A DNA stretch of 33,766 nucleotides from contig JAFGSA010000075.1 in NCBI GenBank assembly GCA_016934855.1, positions 1-33,766 of the forward strand, read 5' to 3'. The notes below the pieces were generated by a model that saw only the letters and a list, made by a program, of their open reading frames with translations, did no database searches and was not told the origin of the DNA. The stretch comes from Elusimicrobiota bacterium (lineage in GTDB: Bacteria > CG03 > SLGR01 > JAFGSA01). This document shows, piece by piece, positions 9,136 to 15,999 of the stretch (its first letter is position 1; each line of letters starts with the position of its first letter). The translations under genes and the position numbers were made by a program.

Positions 9136-9164
9136 TTGACTTATCCGAATTTCGTTGTTATAAT
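9136..9164 (+). promoter_or_regulatory. Sigma70-type promoter for the porin-like gene
   Basis: TTGACT (9136-9141), a 17-bp spacer and TATAAT (9159-9164). Transcription would start near 9171. A strong AGGAGG at 9182-9187 lies nine bases before the ATG at 9197. This fixes the start at 9197 and excludes the in-frame GTG at 9170, which would sit at the transcription start. The gap 9006-9135 between the divergent operons is very AT-rich and shows nothing else that was recognised. Confidence 0.8.
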
Positions 9165-9196
9165 ACTGAGTGCATCTTAAAAGGAGGGTTTATTCT

Positions 9197-10501
9197 ATGA
9201 AAAAGCTATCACAGTTATTTCTCGCATTTATTTTTGCCGCCGTACTCTCGGCTTACTCGGCTGATACGTCCGATGATTATCTCAAGCTGATCGATATGTC
9301 GCTTGAAGAGCTTCTCAATATTCAGACCATCGGCACTCAGGGTATAACCATGTACGGCTACATGAGCGTGAACGTCGAAAAGGTCTTTGACGAACTCTCG
9401 ATAAACGATGAAGGCAAGACCGTCAAGACGGACTGCCCTCACGAGTGGAGCACTCCCCACTTCAACCTGTTTTTAAAGACACCTCTGGCGAAGAACGTCG
9501 AGACTTTTGTGAATATCGGAGACGAAGACGTCGTGCTCAAGAACATGTGGGGCAATATTGAGCTCGCCAAGGAATTCCAGCTCAGGCTGGGCAAGATGTA
9601 CAGGAAATTCGACCTTTTCAACGAGAAACTCGATGAGGTCCCCACTTACCTTGGAATAGAGCCCCCGGAGCTTTTTGACAACGACCATCTGCTGCTTCCC
9701 CGATATACCATGTTCATGGTGCACGGCGAGAAAGGGATAGGCGGAAAAAGCACCCTTTTTTACAGCATGAGCACGGATAACGGAGAAGGCGGTCCGCTGG
9801 AGAACGTGGTACCGCTGGGAATGGACGCCAGGGTGAACCTCAACGATCAGATAGTCACCGGATTTTCAAGCTATTTCTCCAGCATAGGTTCCGGAGAGAT
9901 AGTCTCTCCGAAGGGCGTAGGGGAAGGGTCTCCCGACGGCGGTATAATGCCATGGATGAAAAATGACAGGTACCAGGTGTATGGCGGTTTCGTCGAAACG
10001 CAGCTGCATGATTTCGTGATTAAGACTGCCTTCTGGTATGCCGACCACTCGGCGCACAGGGATCCCGCAAGCGTGCTTGCCGTAGTTAACGGCACCGACC
10101 TCCACGAAAAACAGAGGAAGAATTTCCTCGGGAGCAGCGCCTCGAAAGCCAACGCCGACCTGACAGAGGCAGACGTAGTAGTCAAGACAAACTACAGGGT
10201 AGAAACAGGTTATGTCCGCCTGGGCTATTATTTCCATACGGATGCGGGTATTATCGCCCCGTTTGCATTCCTCGACTGGATGAAACATCCCGAAGCAATT
10301 GCCAGCAAGACCTGGGGCGGGGATAACGAATGCGGCGTCGCGGACAACGGCATATTCTATAAGCCGACTATCGGGGTCATGTATAAACCGATAGAGAAGC
10401 TGGCCATAAAGCTTGACGCCAGCCAGCACATGCAGAAGTTCAACGGCAAAGACGAAACGTATCCCGAGACGCGGCTGGACGTTTCTTATTTGTTTAACTG
10501 A
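9197..10501 (+). CDS. Porin-like outer-membrane protein with a receptor-type N-terminal motif
   Basis: 434 residues. The signal peptide is MKKLSQLFLAFIFAAVLSAY, cut near SAD. The mature N-terminus DDYLKLIDMSLEELLNIQ contains SLEELLNI, a motif usually seen just before the plug of TonB-dependent receptors. No plug domain follows: the next residues go straight into barrel strands (GITMYGYMSVNVEKVF ... FNLFLKTPLAKNVETFVNIG), ending ETRLDVSYLFN. Several strands resemble phosphate-selective or other substrate-specific porins (ELAKEFQLRLGKMYRKF, VKTNYRVETGYVRLGYYF). It is first in a two-gene unit, with the exported helical protein 30 bp downstream, and is driven by a strong promoter. The transported solute is unknown. 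Confidence 0.82.
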   Translation: MKKLSQLFLAFIFAAVLSAYSADTSDDYLKLIDMSLEELLNIQTIGTQGITMYGYMSVNVEKVFDELSINDEGKTVKTDCPHEWSTPHFNLFLKTPLAKNVETFVNIGDEDVVLKNMWGNIELAKEFQLRLGKMYRKFDLFNEKLDEVPTYLGIEPPELFDNDHLLLPRYTMFMVHGEKGIGGKSTLFYSMSTDNGEGGPLENVVPLGMDARVNLNDQIVTGFSSYFSSIGSGEIVSPKGVGEGSPDGGIMPWMKNDRYQVYGGFVETQLHDFVIKTAFWYADHSAHRDPASVLAVVNGTDLHEKQRKNFLGSSASKANADLTEADVVVKTNYRVETGYVRLGYYFHTDAGIIAPFAFLDWMKHPEAIASKTWGGDNECGVADNGIFYKPTIGVMYKPIEKLAIKLDASQHMQKFNGKDETYPETRLDVSYLFN

Positions 10502-10531
10502 TAAAGAAACAGACTGATTAATATAAGGATA

Positions 10532-11134
10532 ATGAAAAAACAAATAGTTATATTGTTATCGGCGGTTATATGCTCGGTGGTCCAGTTGTCTTTCGGCGAC
10601 TACCAGTACAGGATGTCGATGAAAACATCTACCACCCAGATAGAAAAACAGCTGCTGCTCAATATTGAGAGCGGCGATTATGAGAGCATATCCAAGATTG
10701 TCATGTATCTGAGTCCGCTGCTGGATGCCATTAAGACAAGATACGGGGTCGACCTCAAGACCGAGCTGAACGCGGCGGCTCAGAAACATGATAAGGATAC
10801 GATGAAAAGCGCCGTATTAAAGTTCGTGATATATGACATACTCGATCTGTTTTACCTGTCTAATGACAGCAGCAGCCAGATACAGCCTGAAATAAGAAAG
10901 ATGTGGATCACTCTTGCGGCCGCTAACTACGTGCTTATATCGGAGAATGTAAAAACACGCTCGGAGACTTCTGACGAAGCCGTAAGGAATGCACTGAAGA
11001 AAGCCCTTGTGTACGGTTTTGTTTTCGAAGAGGGATCAGGCAAGATAACCGGCGTGAAAACGGATGTTCTCTCTGAGTGTATGACACTGGTTAAATCGGA
11101 GTTCTTCAAAGTATACCCGGATTTTTCCCGCTGA
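10532..11134 (+). CDS. Exported alpha-helical protein of unknown function
   Basis: 200 residues with a signal peptide (MKKQIVILLSAVICSVVQLS, cut near FGD). The mature protein is predicted almost wholly helical, with regularly spaced hydrophobics: IEKQLLLNIESGDYESISKI, YLSPLLDAIKTRYGVDL, VLKFVIYDILDLFYLS, MWITLAAANYVLISENV. No Cys, metal-binding cluster or lipobox is seen in the mature part. It follows the porin-like gene by 30 bp with only a weak AAGG three bases before the ATG, so it is probably co-transcribed and may work with the porin in the periplasm. The family was not recognised. The next gene has its own promoter starting 15 bp after this stop. Confidence 0.75.
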   Translation: MKKQIVILLSAVICSVVQLSFGDYQYRMSMKTSTTQIEKQLLLNIESGDYESISKIVMYLSPLLDAIKTRYGVDLKTELNAAAQKHDKDTMKSAVLKFVIYDILDLFYLSNDSSSQIQPEIRKMWITLAAANYVLISENVKTRSETSDEAVRNALKKALVYGFVFEEGSGKITGVKTDVLSECMTLVKSEFFKVYPDFSR

Positions 11135-11149
11135 GGTAATATCCGGATT

Positions 11150-11178
11150 TTGAATCTGCCCGCATCTTGTTATATAAT
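11150..11178 (+). promoter_or_regulatory. Promoter giving a near-leaderless histidine-kinase mRNA
   Basis: TTGAAT (11150-11155), a 17-bp spacer and TATAAT (11173-11178). The ATG at 11188 is nine bases beyond the -10 box, so the 5' leader would be only about 0-4 nt and no Shine-Dalgarno sequence is present. The two-component operon is thus separately transcribed from the porin operon upstream. Confidence 0.7.
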
Positions 11179-11187
11179 GAATATATA

Positions 11188-12279
11188 ATGCGGTTAGCTT
11201 TAAATCCCATTGACCACAAGAGAAAAACCCGGGTACTTATAAGCCTCGTCCTGGCATATGCCCTGTTTTTTGTCTTTTTCCAGAAAGATATCAAGTCTCC
11301 CCTTCTTATCCTGTCCATACTGCCGGTTATCATAGCCGCCTGGTATTTCGGGACAAAACTCGGCATATTCTTCGCACTACTGACATTCTATATCAATACC
11401 GCTCTTCTGAATCTTACGGGTAATTCCGGTATAAACATCGTGTTCCGCTTCGGCGGCGGCATAGAGCTGGCGGTATTCCTTATTGTCGGGGCGGTTATCG
11501 GGTACCTCAGCGAGATGAACAACAGGCTCCGGGAGAACATGCGGAAACAGAATTTGATGGAAGAACAGCTCATGCAGCAGTCAAAGCTCGCCAGTATAGG
11601 AAAACTGGCGGCCGGCGTGGCTCATGAGCTTAATAATCCCCTCACTACCATAATGGCCTGCAATGACCTCCTGAAAGATTCGCTGAAAGACGATCTTACC
11701 GATGACGATGAAGAGAACATGGATATGCTGATAGACTCCGCCAACAGGATGAAGAAGATAATACTGGACCTCAGGACCTTCTCCAGGTCCGGGAAGAAAC
11801 CGAAGATGGAGCCTTCCGATCTCAACTCCATAATAGACGACGTCGTGAAGATAGTCGAATCGGAACTCCAGAGAAATGATATAACGCTCGAGAAAAAGCT
11901 GGGTACTATCCCCTCGGTCCAGGCTGATAAGGATAAGATAATGCAGGTCCTGATCAACCTTATAAATAACAGTATAGACGCGCTCGAGAAACGCAGGAAC
12001 AAGAAGATAAGCATATCTACCAGATATAATGATGACGATAAATCCGTAAACATAATAATAAGGGACAACGGCGTCGGGATAGACAGCAAGAACAATACGC
12101 ACGTATTCGACCCGTTTTTCTCGACGAAGCAGGAAGAAAGAGGAGTAGGTCTCGGGCTCTCGATAGTGCACGGGATAATAAAGGAGCACGACGGGAGCAT
12201 TTCCCTTTCCAGCCAGAAAGGCAAATATACCGAGTTCACTCTCACTTTCCGGGCGCAGACACAAGAGAAAGAAGAATGA
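11188..12279 (+). CDS. Membrane sensor histidine kinase
   Basis: 363 residues from the ATG at 11188; an upstream in-frame TTG at 11167 lies inside the promoter and was rejected. About four membrane segments (about 15-31, 38-52, 56-75, 93-109) with almost no periplasmic domain form the sensor, similar in layout to the four-helix DUF4118/KdpD-type module. A linker helix (110-135) follows. The dimerisation H-box is SIGKLAAGVAHELNNPL with phospho-acceptor His146. The ATPase domain has an N-box (NLINNSIDA, about 257-265), G1 (DNGVGI, 293-298), an F-box (FDPFFSTK, 307-314) and G2 (GVGLGLSIV, 319-327). All catalytic motifs are intact. The gene overlaps the downstream response regulator by four bases (ATGA), so the two form a coupled pair. 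The signal is probably sensed in the membrane; its nature is unknown. Confidence 0.94.
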   Translation: MRLALNPIDHKRKTRVLISLVLAYALFFVFFQKDIKSPLLILSILPVIIAAWYFGTKLGIFFALLTFYINTALLNLTGNSGINIVFRFGGGIELAVFLIVGAVIGYLSEMNNRLRENMRKQNLMEEQLMQQSKLASIGKLAAGVAHELNNPLTTIMACNDLLKDSLKDDLTDDDEENMDMLIDSANRMKKIILDLRTFSRSGKKPKMEPSDLNSIIDDVVKIVESELQRNDITLEKKLGTIPSVQADKDKIMQVLINLINNSIDALEKRRNKKISISTRYNDDDKSVNIIIRDNGVGIDSKNNTHVFDPFFSTKQEERGVGLGLSIVHGIIKEHDGSISLSSQKGKYTEFTLTFRAQTQEKEE

Positions 12280-12635
12280 AAAGAATACTTTTGGTAGACG
12301 ATGAGAAGAACATCCTTACTGTTTGCAGGAAGGGTCTGGAAAAAACAAGCTACACGGTAGACACCTCTACGAACCTGAACGGCGCCAGAGACCTGATGGA
12401 AACACACAGGTATGACCTGATAATGATAGACGTGCACCTGCGCGGCGAGAACGGGATAGACCTTTACATAGACATAAAGAAAAACGACCCCTCCCAGAAA
12501 GTCCTTATAATAACCGGTTCGCTCGACCAGGCCAATATGTCAAGAATCGTAGAGCCTTTCGGGGACAGGTATATTTTCAAGCCGTTCGGAATAAGAACCC
12601 TCACATCCACAGTCGACGAGATACTGGGAAGCTGA
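12276..12635 (+). CDS. Response-regulator receiver domain, partner of the upstream kinase
   Basis: 119 residues, a single REC domain. Acidic pocket Asp8/Asp9 (ILLVDDEKN), phospho-acceptor Asp52 (LIMIDVHLRGENG), switch Thr80 (VLIITGS) and conserved Lys102 (YIFKPFG) are present. There is no DNA-binding or enzymatic output domain, so the phospho-signal must pass by protein contact or by a further phosphotransfer step. Its ATG overlaps the kinase stop (ATGA), so translation is coupled and cognate pairing is very likely. An 8-bp inverted repeat (TTTCCTTA 12674-12681 with TAAGGAAA 12698-12705) follows the stop but lacks a T-tract. Confidence 0.93.
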   Translation: MKRILLVDDEKNILTVCRKGLEKTSYTVDTSTNLNGARDLMETHRYDLIMIDVHLRGENGIDLYIDIKKNDPSQKVLIITGSLDQANMSRIVEPFGDRYIFKPFGIRTLTSTVDEILGS

Positions 12636-13071
12636 TACGCGGTCCCGGCGTTTCTGACTGAAATCCGGAAATCTTTCCTTAATAAGATATCTGCGGCTAA
12701 GGAAAACCCTTCAATTACAGTTGTTAACAAACTACCGCTGCGCGGAATCTTGCTATCCCGACAGCCGTCACCAGTTATGACTCCCGCTTTCCTGCGGATT
12801 TGTATCCTGTGGGCACGGGGTTGTCGTTCCTCCCGGGAAAGCTTAGGCTGCCCGGGTGTCTATCAGCATGACGAGGAGAAGCCTTGCTTTTTTTCTGTGC
12901 CAATAAATTAAATTCTCTTCGGCAGGCGGAGAGGGAAATCGCCGTATTACTTTCAGTGGCTTAATTACTGGTTTTTTCATTCATGACTTGCTCTTACTGC
13001 ATTTTTTTATGGACTGTAGCATCAGAAATGTTTATTTTTCAAAAAAATAAGTAGTATATATGTGAGATATT
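12636..13071. other. 436-bp noncoding stretch with inverted repeats upstream of antiporter
   Basis: No convincing gene is present. The stretch holds the TTTCCTTA/TAAGGAAA inverted repeat (12674-12705), the palindrome TTGTTAACAA (12720-12729) and a candidate structured segment. In that segment GGCAC (12812-12816) could close on GTGCC (12897-12901) around a hairpin CCCGGG (12832-12837)/CCCGGG (12851-12856), ending in a run of seven T (12888-12894). A further GGCG/CGCC pair lies around 12926-12945, and an A/T hairpin TTATTTTT/AAAAATAA just before the antiporter. It could be a 5' regulatory leader of the antiporter operon or a decayed intergenic region. It was not matched to a known riboswitch class (Mg, Mn yybP-ykoY, c-di-GMP, cobalamin, TPP were considered). 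Confidence 0.4.
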
Positions 13072-14028
13072 ATGTTCAATATTCTATACTTATTACTGGG
13101 TTTTATGATAATAATAAAAGGCGCCGATTTTCTTGTCGATGGAGCGTCAGCATTTGCGCGGAGATTCAGGGTGTCTGACTTGGTGATTGGACTTACTATA
13201 GTTGCTTTTGGAACGTCGACGCCTGAATTATTTGTAAATATTTTTGCCAGCGCCAAAGGTAATACGGAAATTGCGATAGGAAACATAGTCGGCAGCAATA
13301 TTTTCAATCTCTTCTTGATTTTAGGTATATCTTCATTAATCTATCCATTGGCAGTAACTAAGGGGACGGTGTGGAAAGAAATCCCATTCAGTCTACTGGC
13401 AGCAATATTATTGGGTGTCCTGGCAAATGATGCTCTTCTTGATCAAACCGGCCGCTCAGTGCTGTCGCGTATGGATGGATTTGTTTTTTTGGCTTTTTTT
13501 GCAGTATTCTTATGTTATATCGCGGTTATTGCCAAAGACAATATAAAAAGCCGGCATGCAGATGTTAAGAATACCAGTCTGGCGAAATCGATTTTTATGA
13601 TTATTGGCGGACTTTCGGGTTTAGTATTAGGAGGGAAACTCGTAGAAAGCGGTGCTGTTGACATGGCAGCAAACCTGGGCGTCAGTCAGTCGCTTATAGG
13701 TTTGACTATTGTCGCAGCCGGCACATCATTGCCGGAATTAGCGACTTCAGCGGTTGCCGCATTCAAAAAAAATTGCGATATCGCGGTAGGAAATATAGTC
13801 GGTTCAAATATTTTCAATATTTTCTTTGTTTTGGGTATATCTTCGTTGATAAAGCCTTTGCCTATCACACCTCATTTCAATATGGATATATTTGTGCTGA
13901 TTGGTGCGAGTATTCTTCTTTTTTTCTTTATGTTCACAGGAAAAAGACGCATGCTTGACAGATGGGAAGGGGCAATATTCATTATTTTATATATTGTATA
14001 TGCTGTCTTTCTGGTTAAAGGAGGATAG
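13072..14028 (+). CDS. K+-dependent or independent Na+/Ca2+ antiporter (CaCA family, YrbG-like)
   Basis: 318 residues, about ten membrane helices in two inverted halves. Each half carries the family's alpha-repeat: GLTIVAFGTSTPELFVNI with GNIVGSNIFN (about 40-80) and GLTIVAAGTSLPELATS with GNIVGSNIFN (about 209-250). The ion-binding Glu of each TPEL/LPEL motif is present. The protein exchanges cytoplasmic Ca2+ for external Na+ across the inner membrane; the length is normal for the TIGR00367 group. It is followed after only three bases by the DUF502 gene, so the two are co-transcribed. The ATG is preceded only by a weak GAG, and TATATA at 13055-13060 may give a very short leader. Codon use is visibly more AT-rich (ATT, TTA) than in the flanking operons. 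Confidence 0.93.
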   Translation: MFNILYLLLGFMIIIKGADFLVDGASAFARRFRVSDLVIGLTIVAFGTSTPELFVNIFASAKGNTEIAIGNIVGSNIFNLFLILGISSLIYPLAVTKGTVWKEIPFSLLAAILLGVLANDALLDQTGRSVLSRMDGFVFLAFFAVFLCYIAVIAKDNIKSRHADVKNTSLAKSIFMIIGGLSGLVLGGKLVESGAVDMAANLGVSQSLIGLTIVAAGTSLPELATSAVAAFKKNCDIAVGNIVGSNIFNIFFVLGISSLIKPLPITPHFNMDIFVLIGASILLFFFMFTGKRRMLDRWEGAIFIILYIVYAVFLVKGG

Positions 14029-14031
14029 ATA

Positions 14032-14640
14032 ATGAAAAAATTCATTAATCATTTAAAATTGTATGTTTTCAGAGGTATTTTTGCCCTGATTCCCATAGGA
14101 CTTACAATCTTTGCGGTTAGAATCATCTATGTTTTTGTTGACATGCAGGTTATGGGGCTGATCGATCAATATATAGGGTATCGCATACCGGGGCTGGGCC
14201 TGATATTATTTATTGTTATTTTGTATCTGGCAGGCATAATAGTCAGCAATGTCATCGGGAAGAAGATATTCGGCTTATTTGAAAAACTGATGACGCATAT
14301 TCCCCTTGTAAAAACAGTATATCTGGCAGGTAAACAGATGTCCAACACCTTATCTCTTCCTGAAAAACAAATATTCAAGAAGGCTGTCCTGGTGGATTAT
14401 TTTAAGCCTGACACATGGGTAATCGGGTTTATTACCGGTGAATTGAAAAATACGGAGACTGGCGAAATCCTCAAAAAAGTATTTATACCAACCGTTCCTA
14501 ATCCCACTTCGGGTTTTCTTGTTATATTAAAAGATTCGCAGATTAAGGATCCGCAATGGGATGTTGATGAAGCCATGAAAATGGTAATATCGGGCGGGAT
14601 TATTGGTCCTGAAGTAATACATGTAACGGGCACAAAATAA
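14032..14640 (+). CDS. DUF502 family membrane protein
   Basis: 202 residues. Two N-terminal membrane helices (about 11-37 with GIFALIPIGLTIFAVRIIYV, and about 50-72 with GLGLILFIVILYLAGIIVS) are followed by a soluble domain with the DUF502 hallmarks IPLVKTVYLAGKQMSNTL, VLVDYFKPDTWVIGFITGE, VFIPTVPNPTSGFLVIL and a GGIIGPE segment near the C-terminus. The family is widespread in Gram-negative bacteria and chloroplast-related lineages and has no settled biochemical role. AAGGAGG just before the antiporter stop serves as its ribosome binding site (about seven bases before the ATG), showing tight coupling with the antiporter. A link to Ca2+ or membrane homeostasis is inferred only from this pairing. 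It shares the AT-rich composition of its neighbour. Confidence 0.92.
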   Translation: MKKFINHLKLYVFRGIFALIPIGLTIFAVRIIYVFVDMQVMGLIDQYIGYRIPGLGLILFIVILYLAGIIVSNVIGKKIFGLFEKLMTHIPLVKTVYLAGKQMSNTLSLPEKQIFKKAVLVDYFKPDTWVIGFITGELKNTETGEILKKVFIPTVPNPTSGFLVILKDSQIKDPQWDVDEAMKMVISGGIIGPEVIHVTGTK

Positions 14641-14700
14641 ATAAAAGAAAATCTGTTTAATTTTATTCATAATGCCTTTGTCTTTTACTTAGAAGTAAAC

Positions 14701-14720
14701 TGGCTGGGGAGGAAGGATTT
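14701..14720 (-). repeat. Detached 20-bp copy of the tRNA-Gln 3' end (possible att half-site)
   Basis: Positions 14701-14720 are identical, in the same orientation, to 14924-14943, which are the CCA tail, the 3' acceptor strand and part of the T-arm of tRNA-Gln; the match breaks at the next base. The copies lie 223 bp apart. Immediately before the copy is a perfect 7-bp inverted repeat (TTTACTT AG AAGTAAA, 14684-14699). A tRNA 3' end duplicated downstream of the intact gene is the usual footprint of integrase-mediated insertion, but no integrase gene is in the window. Confidence 0.7.
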
Positions 14721-14886
14721 TTCCTCGTCAGCCTGCTTTCCTCCCGGCAGACTTCGGACGGGGATTTTCTCTTCCGCGCTCCGCGCTGGGTCATTCAATC
14801 GTTCGCTTCATCTGCCACTGGCAGCGCTCACTCATTCATTCTCCCTCAGGGAGCGATGAAATCCCTTCAAATCCTTCTCTATCTAT
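14721..14886. other. Noncoding spacer between the tRNA-Gln copy and tRNA-Gln
   Basis: No gene recognised. Several very short inverted repeats are present: CTGCC-ACT-GGCAG near 14815, and CTCCC-TCA-GGGAG near 14843. The 12-mer TTCAAATCCTTC (near 14867) matches the tRNA-Gln T-arm but in inverted orientation. The segment looks like rearranged tRNA-derived and hairpin-rich sequence rather than coding DNA. Confidence 0.45.
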
Positions 14887-14925
14887 CACACATAAATCAA
14901 GGCCATCAGCCTTGTTTTATGTGTG
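14887..14925 (-). terminator. Long hairpin directly abutting the tRNA-Gln 3' end
   Basis: CACACATAAA (14887-14896) pairs with TTTATGTGTG (14916-14925). After one T/T mismatch, CAAGGC (14898-14903) pairs with GCCTTG (14909-14914) around a 5-nt loop. This 16-bp stem overlaps the encoded CCA by two bases on the tRNA strand. It has no T-tract, so it may be a processing or transcription-stop structure or a mobile-element end. Confidence 0.55.
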
Positions 14926-14998
14926 GCTGGGGAGGAAGGATTTGAACCCTCGAGTGCCGGGACCAAAACCCGGTGCCTTACCGCTTGGCTACTCCCCA
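14924..14998 (-). tRNA. tRNA-Gln (anticodon TTG), CCA encoded
   Basis: 75 nt on the minus strand. The acceptor stem TGGGGAG pairs with CTCCCCA, followed by discriminator G and an encoded CCA. The anticodon stem CCGGG/CCCGG encloses the loop TTTTGGT, whose middle TTG reads Gln codons CAA/CAG. The T-stem GAGGG/CCTTC (one G-T pair) encloses TTCAAAT. The D-arm GCC...GGC is present. The gene lies just downstream of ispE on the same strand; ispE next to tRNA-Gln is a familiar order in many Gram-negative genomes, where prs often comes next, but prs is absent here. Confidence 0.96.
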
Positions 14999-15004
14999 GT
15001 TAAG

Positions 15005-15166
15005 TTAACTCACTTCGTTCGTGACTTCCATAGGAGCTAAAGCCCCTCTGGCGTTACACAAATACCATTCAGGTATTTGCTCCGCTGTCACCCCGCCGAG
15101 GAAAAGCAGATCCTTTCCCTTAGGATTCCTGATCAATGTATAGAAATTATTGAAATTCCTATACAT
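15005..15166 (-). CDS. Possible small gene of 53 codons coupled to ispE
   Basis: The ATG (15164-15166) overlaps the ispE stop as TAATG, so translation could be coupled. The frame gives 53 residues (MYRNFNNFYTLIRNPKGKDL ... NARGALAPMEVTNEVS) and ends six bases before tRNA-Gln. No domain was recognised. The DNA contains two strong hairpins (15059-15079 and 15135-15167), which argues that the stretch may be untranslated 3' structure rather than a gene. Low confidence. Confidence 0.22.
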   Translation of the reverse strand: MYRNFNNFYTLIRNPKGKDLLFLGGVTAEQIPEWYLCNARGALAPMEVTNEVS

Positions 15167-15167
15167 T
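15135..15167 (-). terminator. Hairpin overlapping the ispE stop codon
   Basis: AATGTATAG (15135-15143) pairs with CTATACATT (15159-15167). After one mismatch, a further AATT/AATT pairs around a 5-nt loop (ATTGA). A smaller hairpin CAAATACC/GGTATTTG with a 5-nt loop follows at 15059-15079. Neither has a T-tract; they probably end or stabilise the ispE message ahead of the tRNA. Confidence 0.45.
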
Positions 15168-15999
15168 ATTTTACAGTCTGAACAGTCCAGGTCCCGAATC
15201 CGAAGTTCTCTTCTATCACGGAAGAGACCGACTTCGCGGTCTTTTCTTCGTCGATCAGGGTGAACATGCATGAACCGCTGCCCGAAAGGAGCGGCTTCGT
15301 GCCCCAGTTTATGAGCCTGTTCTTCAGGTCCTTGAGCACGGGGTACTCCTTGAAAACCGTGGTTTCGAGATCGTTGCGGAGTATCTCTCCCCACCTGCCC
15401 CGCCTGTAATTCCTGAGGACTTTCGCAAGTATATCTTCCGGCACCAGCCTGCCTGCCTGATACCTTGAATAGACGTTTTTCGTTGCTATCTTCACGCACG
15501 GGTCTATGAGGAGCAGCGTGCTGCTGCTTGTTTCCTCCGCTTCCAGCGGCTCCACTATCTCTCCCCTGCCTCTTACAAGGCAGGCGCCTGAATACAGGAA
15601 AAAATTGACGTCGCTTCCGAGACGCGCGCCTATCTTTTCCATCTCCCCGATATCAAGATCCAGCCCCCAGAGCTTGTTGAGCGCTTTTATAACAGCGGCG
15701 CAGTCGGAAGACCCTCCCCCCAGCCCGCCCCCCGAAGGGATATTCTTTTCAAGGATTATCCTGCATCCCCTGTCCGTCTTGACCGCTTTCTGCATCATCT
15801 GCGCCGCCTTGTATACTATGTTTTCTTCCTGTTTCAGCCATTCCGGGCCTTCGACGATTATATCGTCGCTCTCTTCCACTCGCAGCTTATCATACAGGTT
15901 TATTTTCACGAGTATCGATATTATGTCGTGAAAAGTGTCTTCCCTTGTCTGCCCCACGTTCAGGAACAGGTTTATCTTTGCAGGCGCTTTAATCTCCAT
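15166..15999 (-). CDS. ispE: 4-diphosphocytidyl-2-C-methyl-D-erythritol kinase
   Basis: 277 residues, normal for IspE. The enzyme phosphorylates 4-diphosphocytidyl-methylerythritol in the non-mevalonate (MEP) isoprenoid pathway in the cytoplasm, so the organism makes isoprenoids by that route. GHMP-kinase motifs are intact: N-terminal APAKINLFLNV with catalytic Lys8, the ATP loop PSGGGLGGGSSD (88-99), catalytic Asp130 in LGSDVNFF, and the third motif PLLSGSGSCMF near residue 243. The usual PDGYHE is replaced by EDTFHDI, keeping the substrate-binding His. The gene overlaps the upstream LolB-like lipoprotein gene by 11 bases and is the last clear protein gene of a minus-strand operon ending at tRNA-Gln. 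Linkage of lolB and ispE also occurs in E. coli. Confidence 0.95.
   Translation of the reverse strand: MEIKAPAKINLFLNVGQTREDTFHDIISILVKINLYDKLRVEESDDIIVEGPEWLKQEENIVYKAAQMMQKAVKTDRGCRIILEKNIPSGGGLGGGSSDCAAVIKALNKLWGLDLDIGEMEKIGARLGSDVNFFLYSGACLVRGRGEIVEPLEAEETSSSTLLLIDPCVKIATKNVYSRYQAGRLVPEDILAKVLRNYRRGRWGEILRNDLETTVFKEYPVLKDLKNRLINWGTKPLLSGSGSCMFTLIDEEKTAKSVSSVIEENFGFGTWTVQTVK

Noticed and set aside
9170..9196. In-frame GTG start nine codons upstream of the porin-like gene
   Set aside because: It lies at the predicted transcription start, and AGGAGG plus a signal peptide support the ATG at 9197.
12868..12906. Twelve-codon leader peptide (MTRRSLAFFLCQ) inside the noncoding stretch
   Set aside because: No ribosome binding site and no stalling codon run; the T-run is better seen as part of an RNA structure.
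12781..12910. Cobalamin, yybP-ykoY or c-di-GMP riboswitch
   Set aside because: Conserved core boxes of these classes were not found; only generic hairpins are present.
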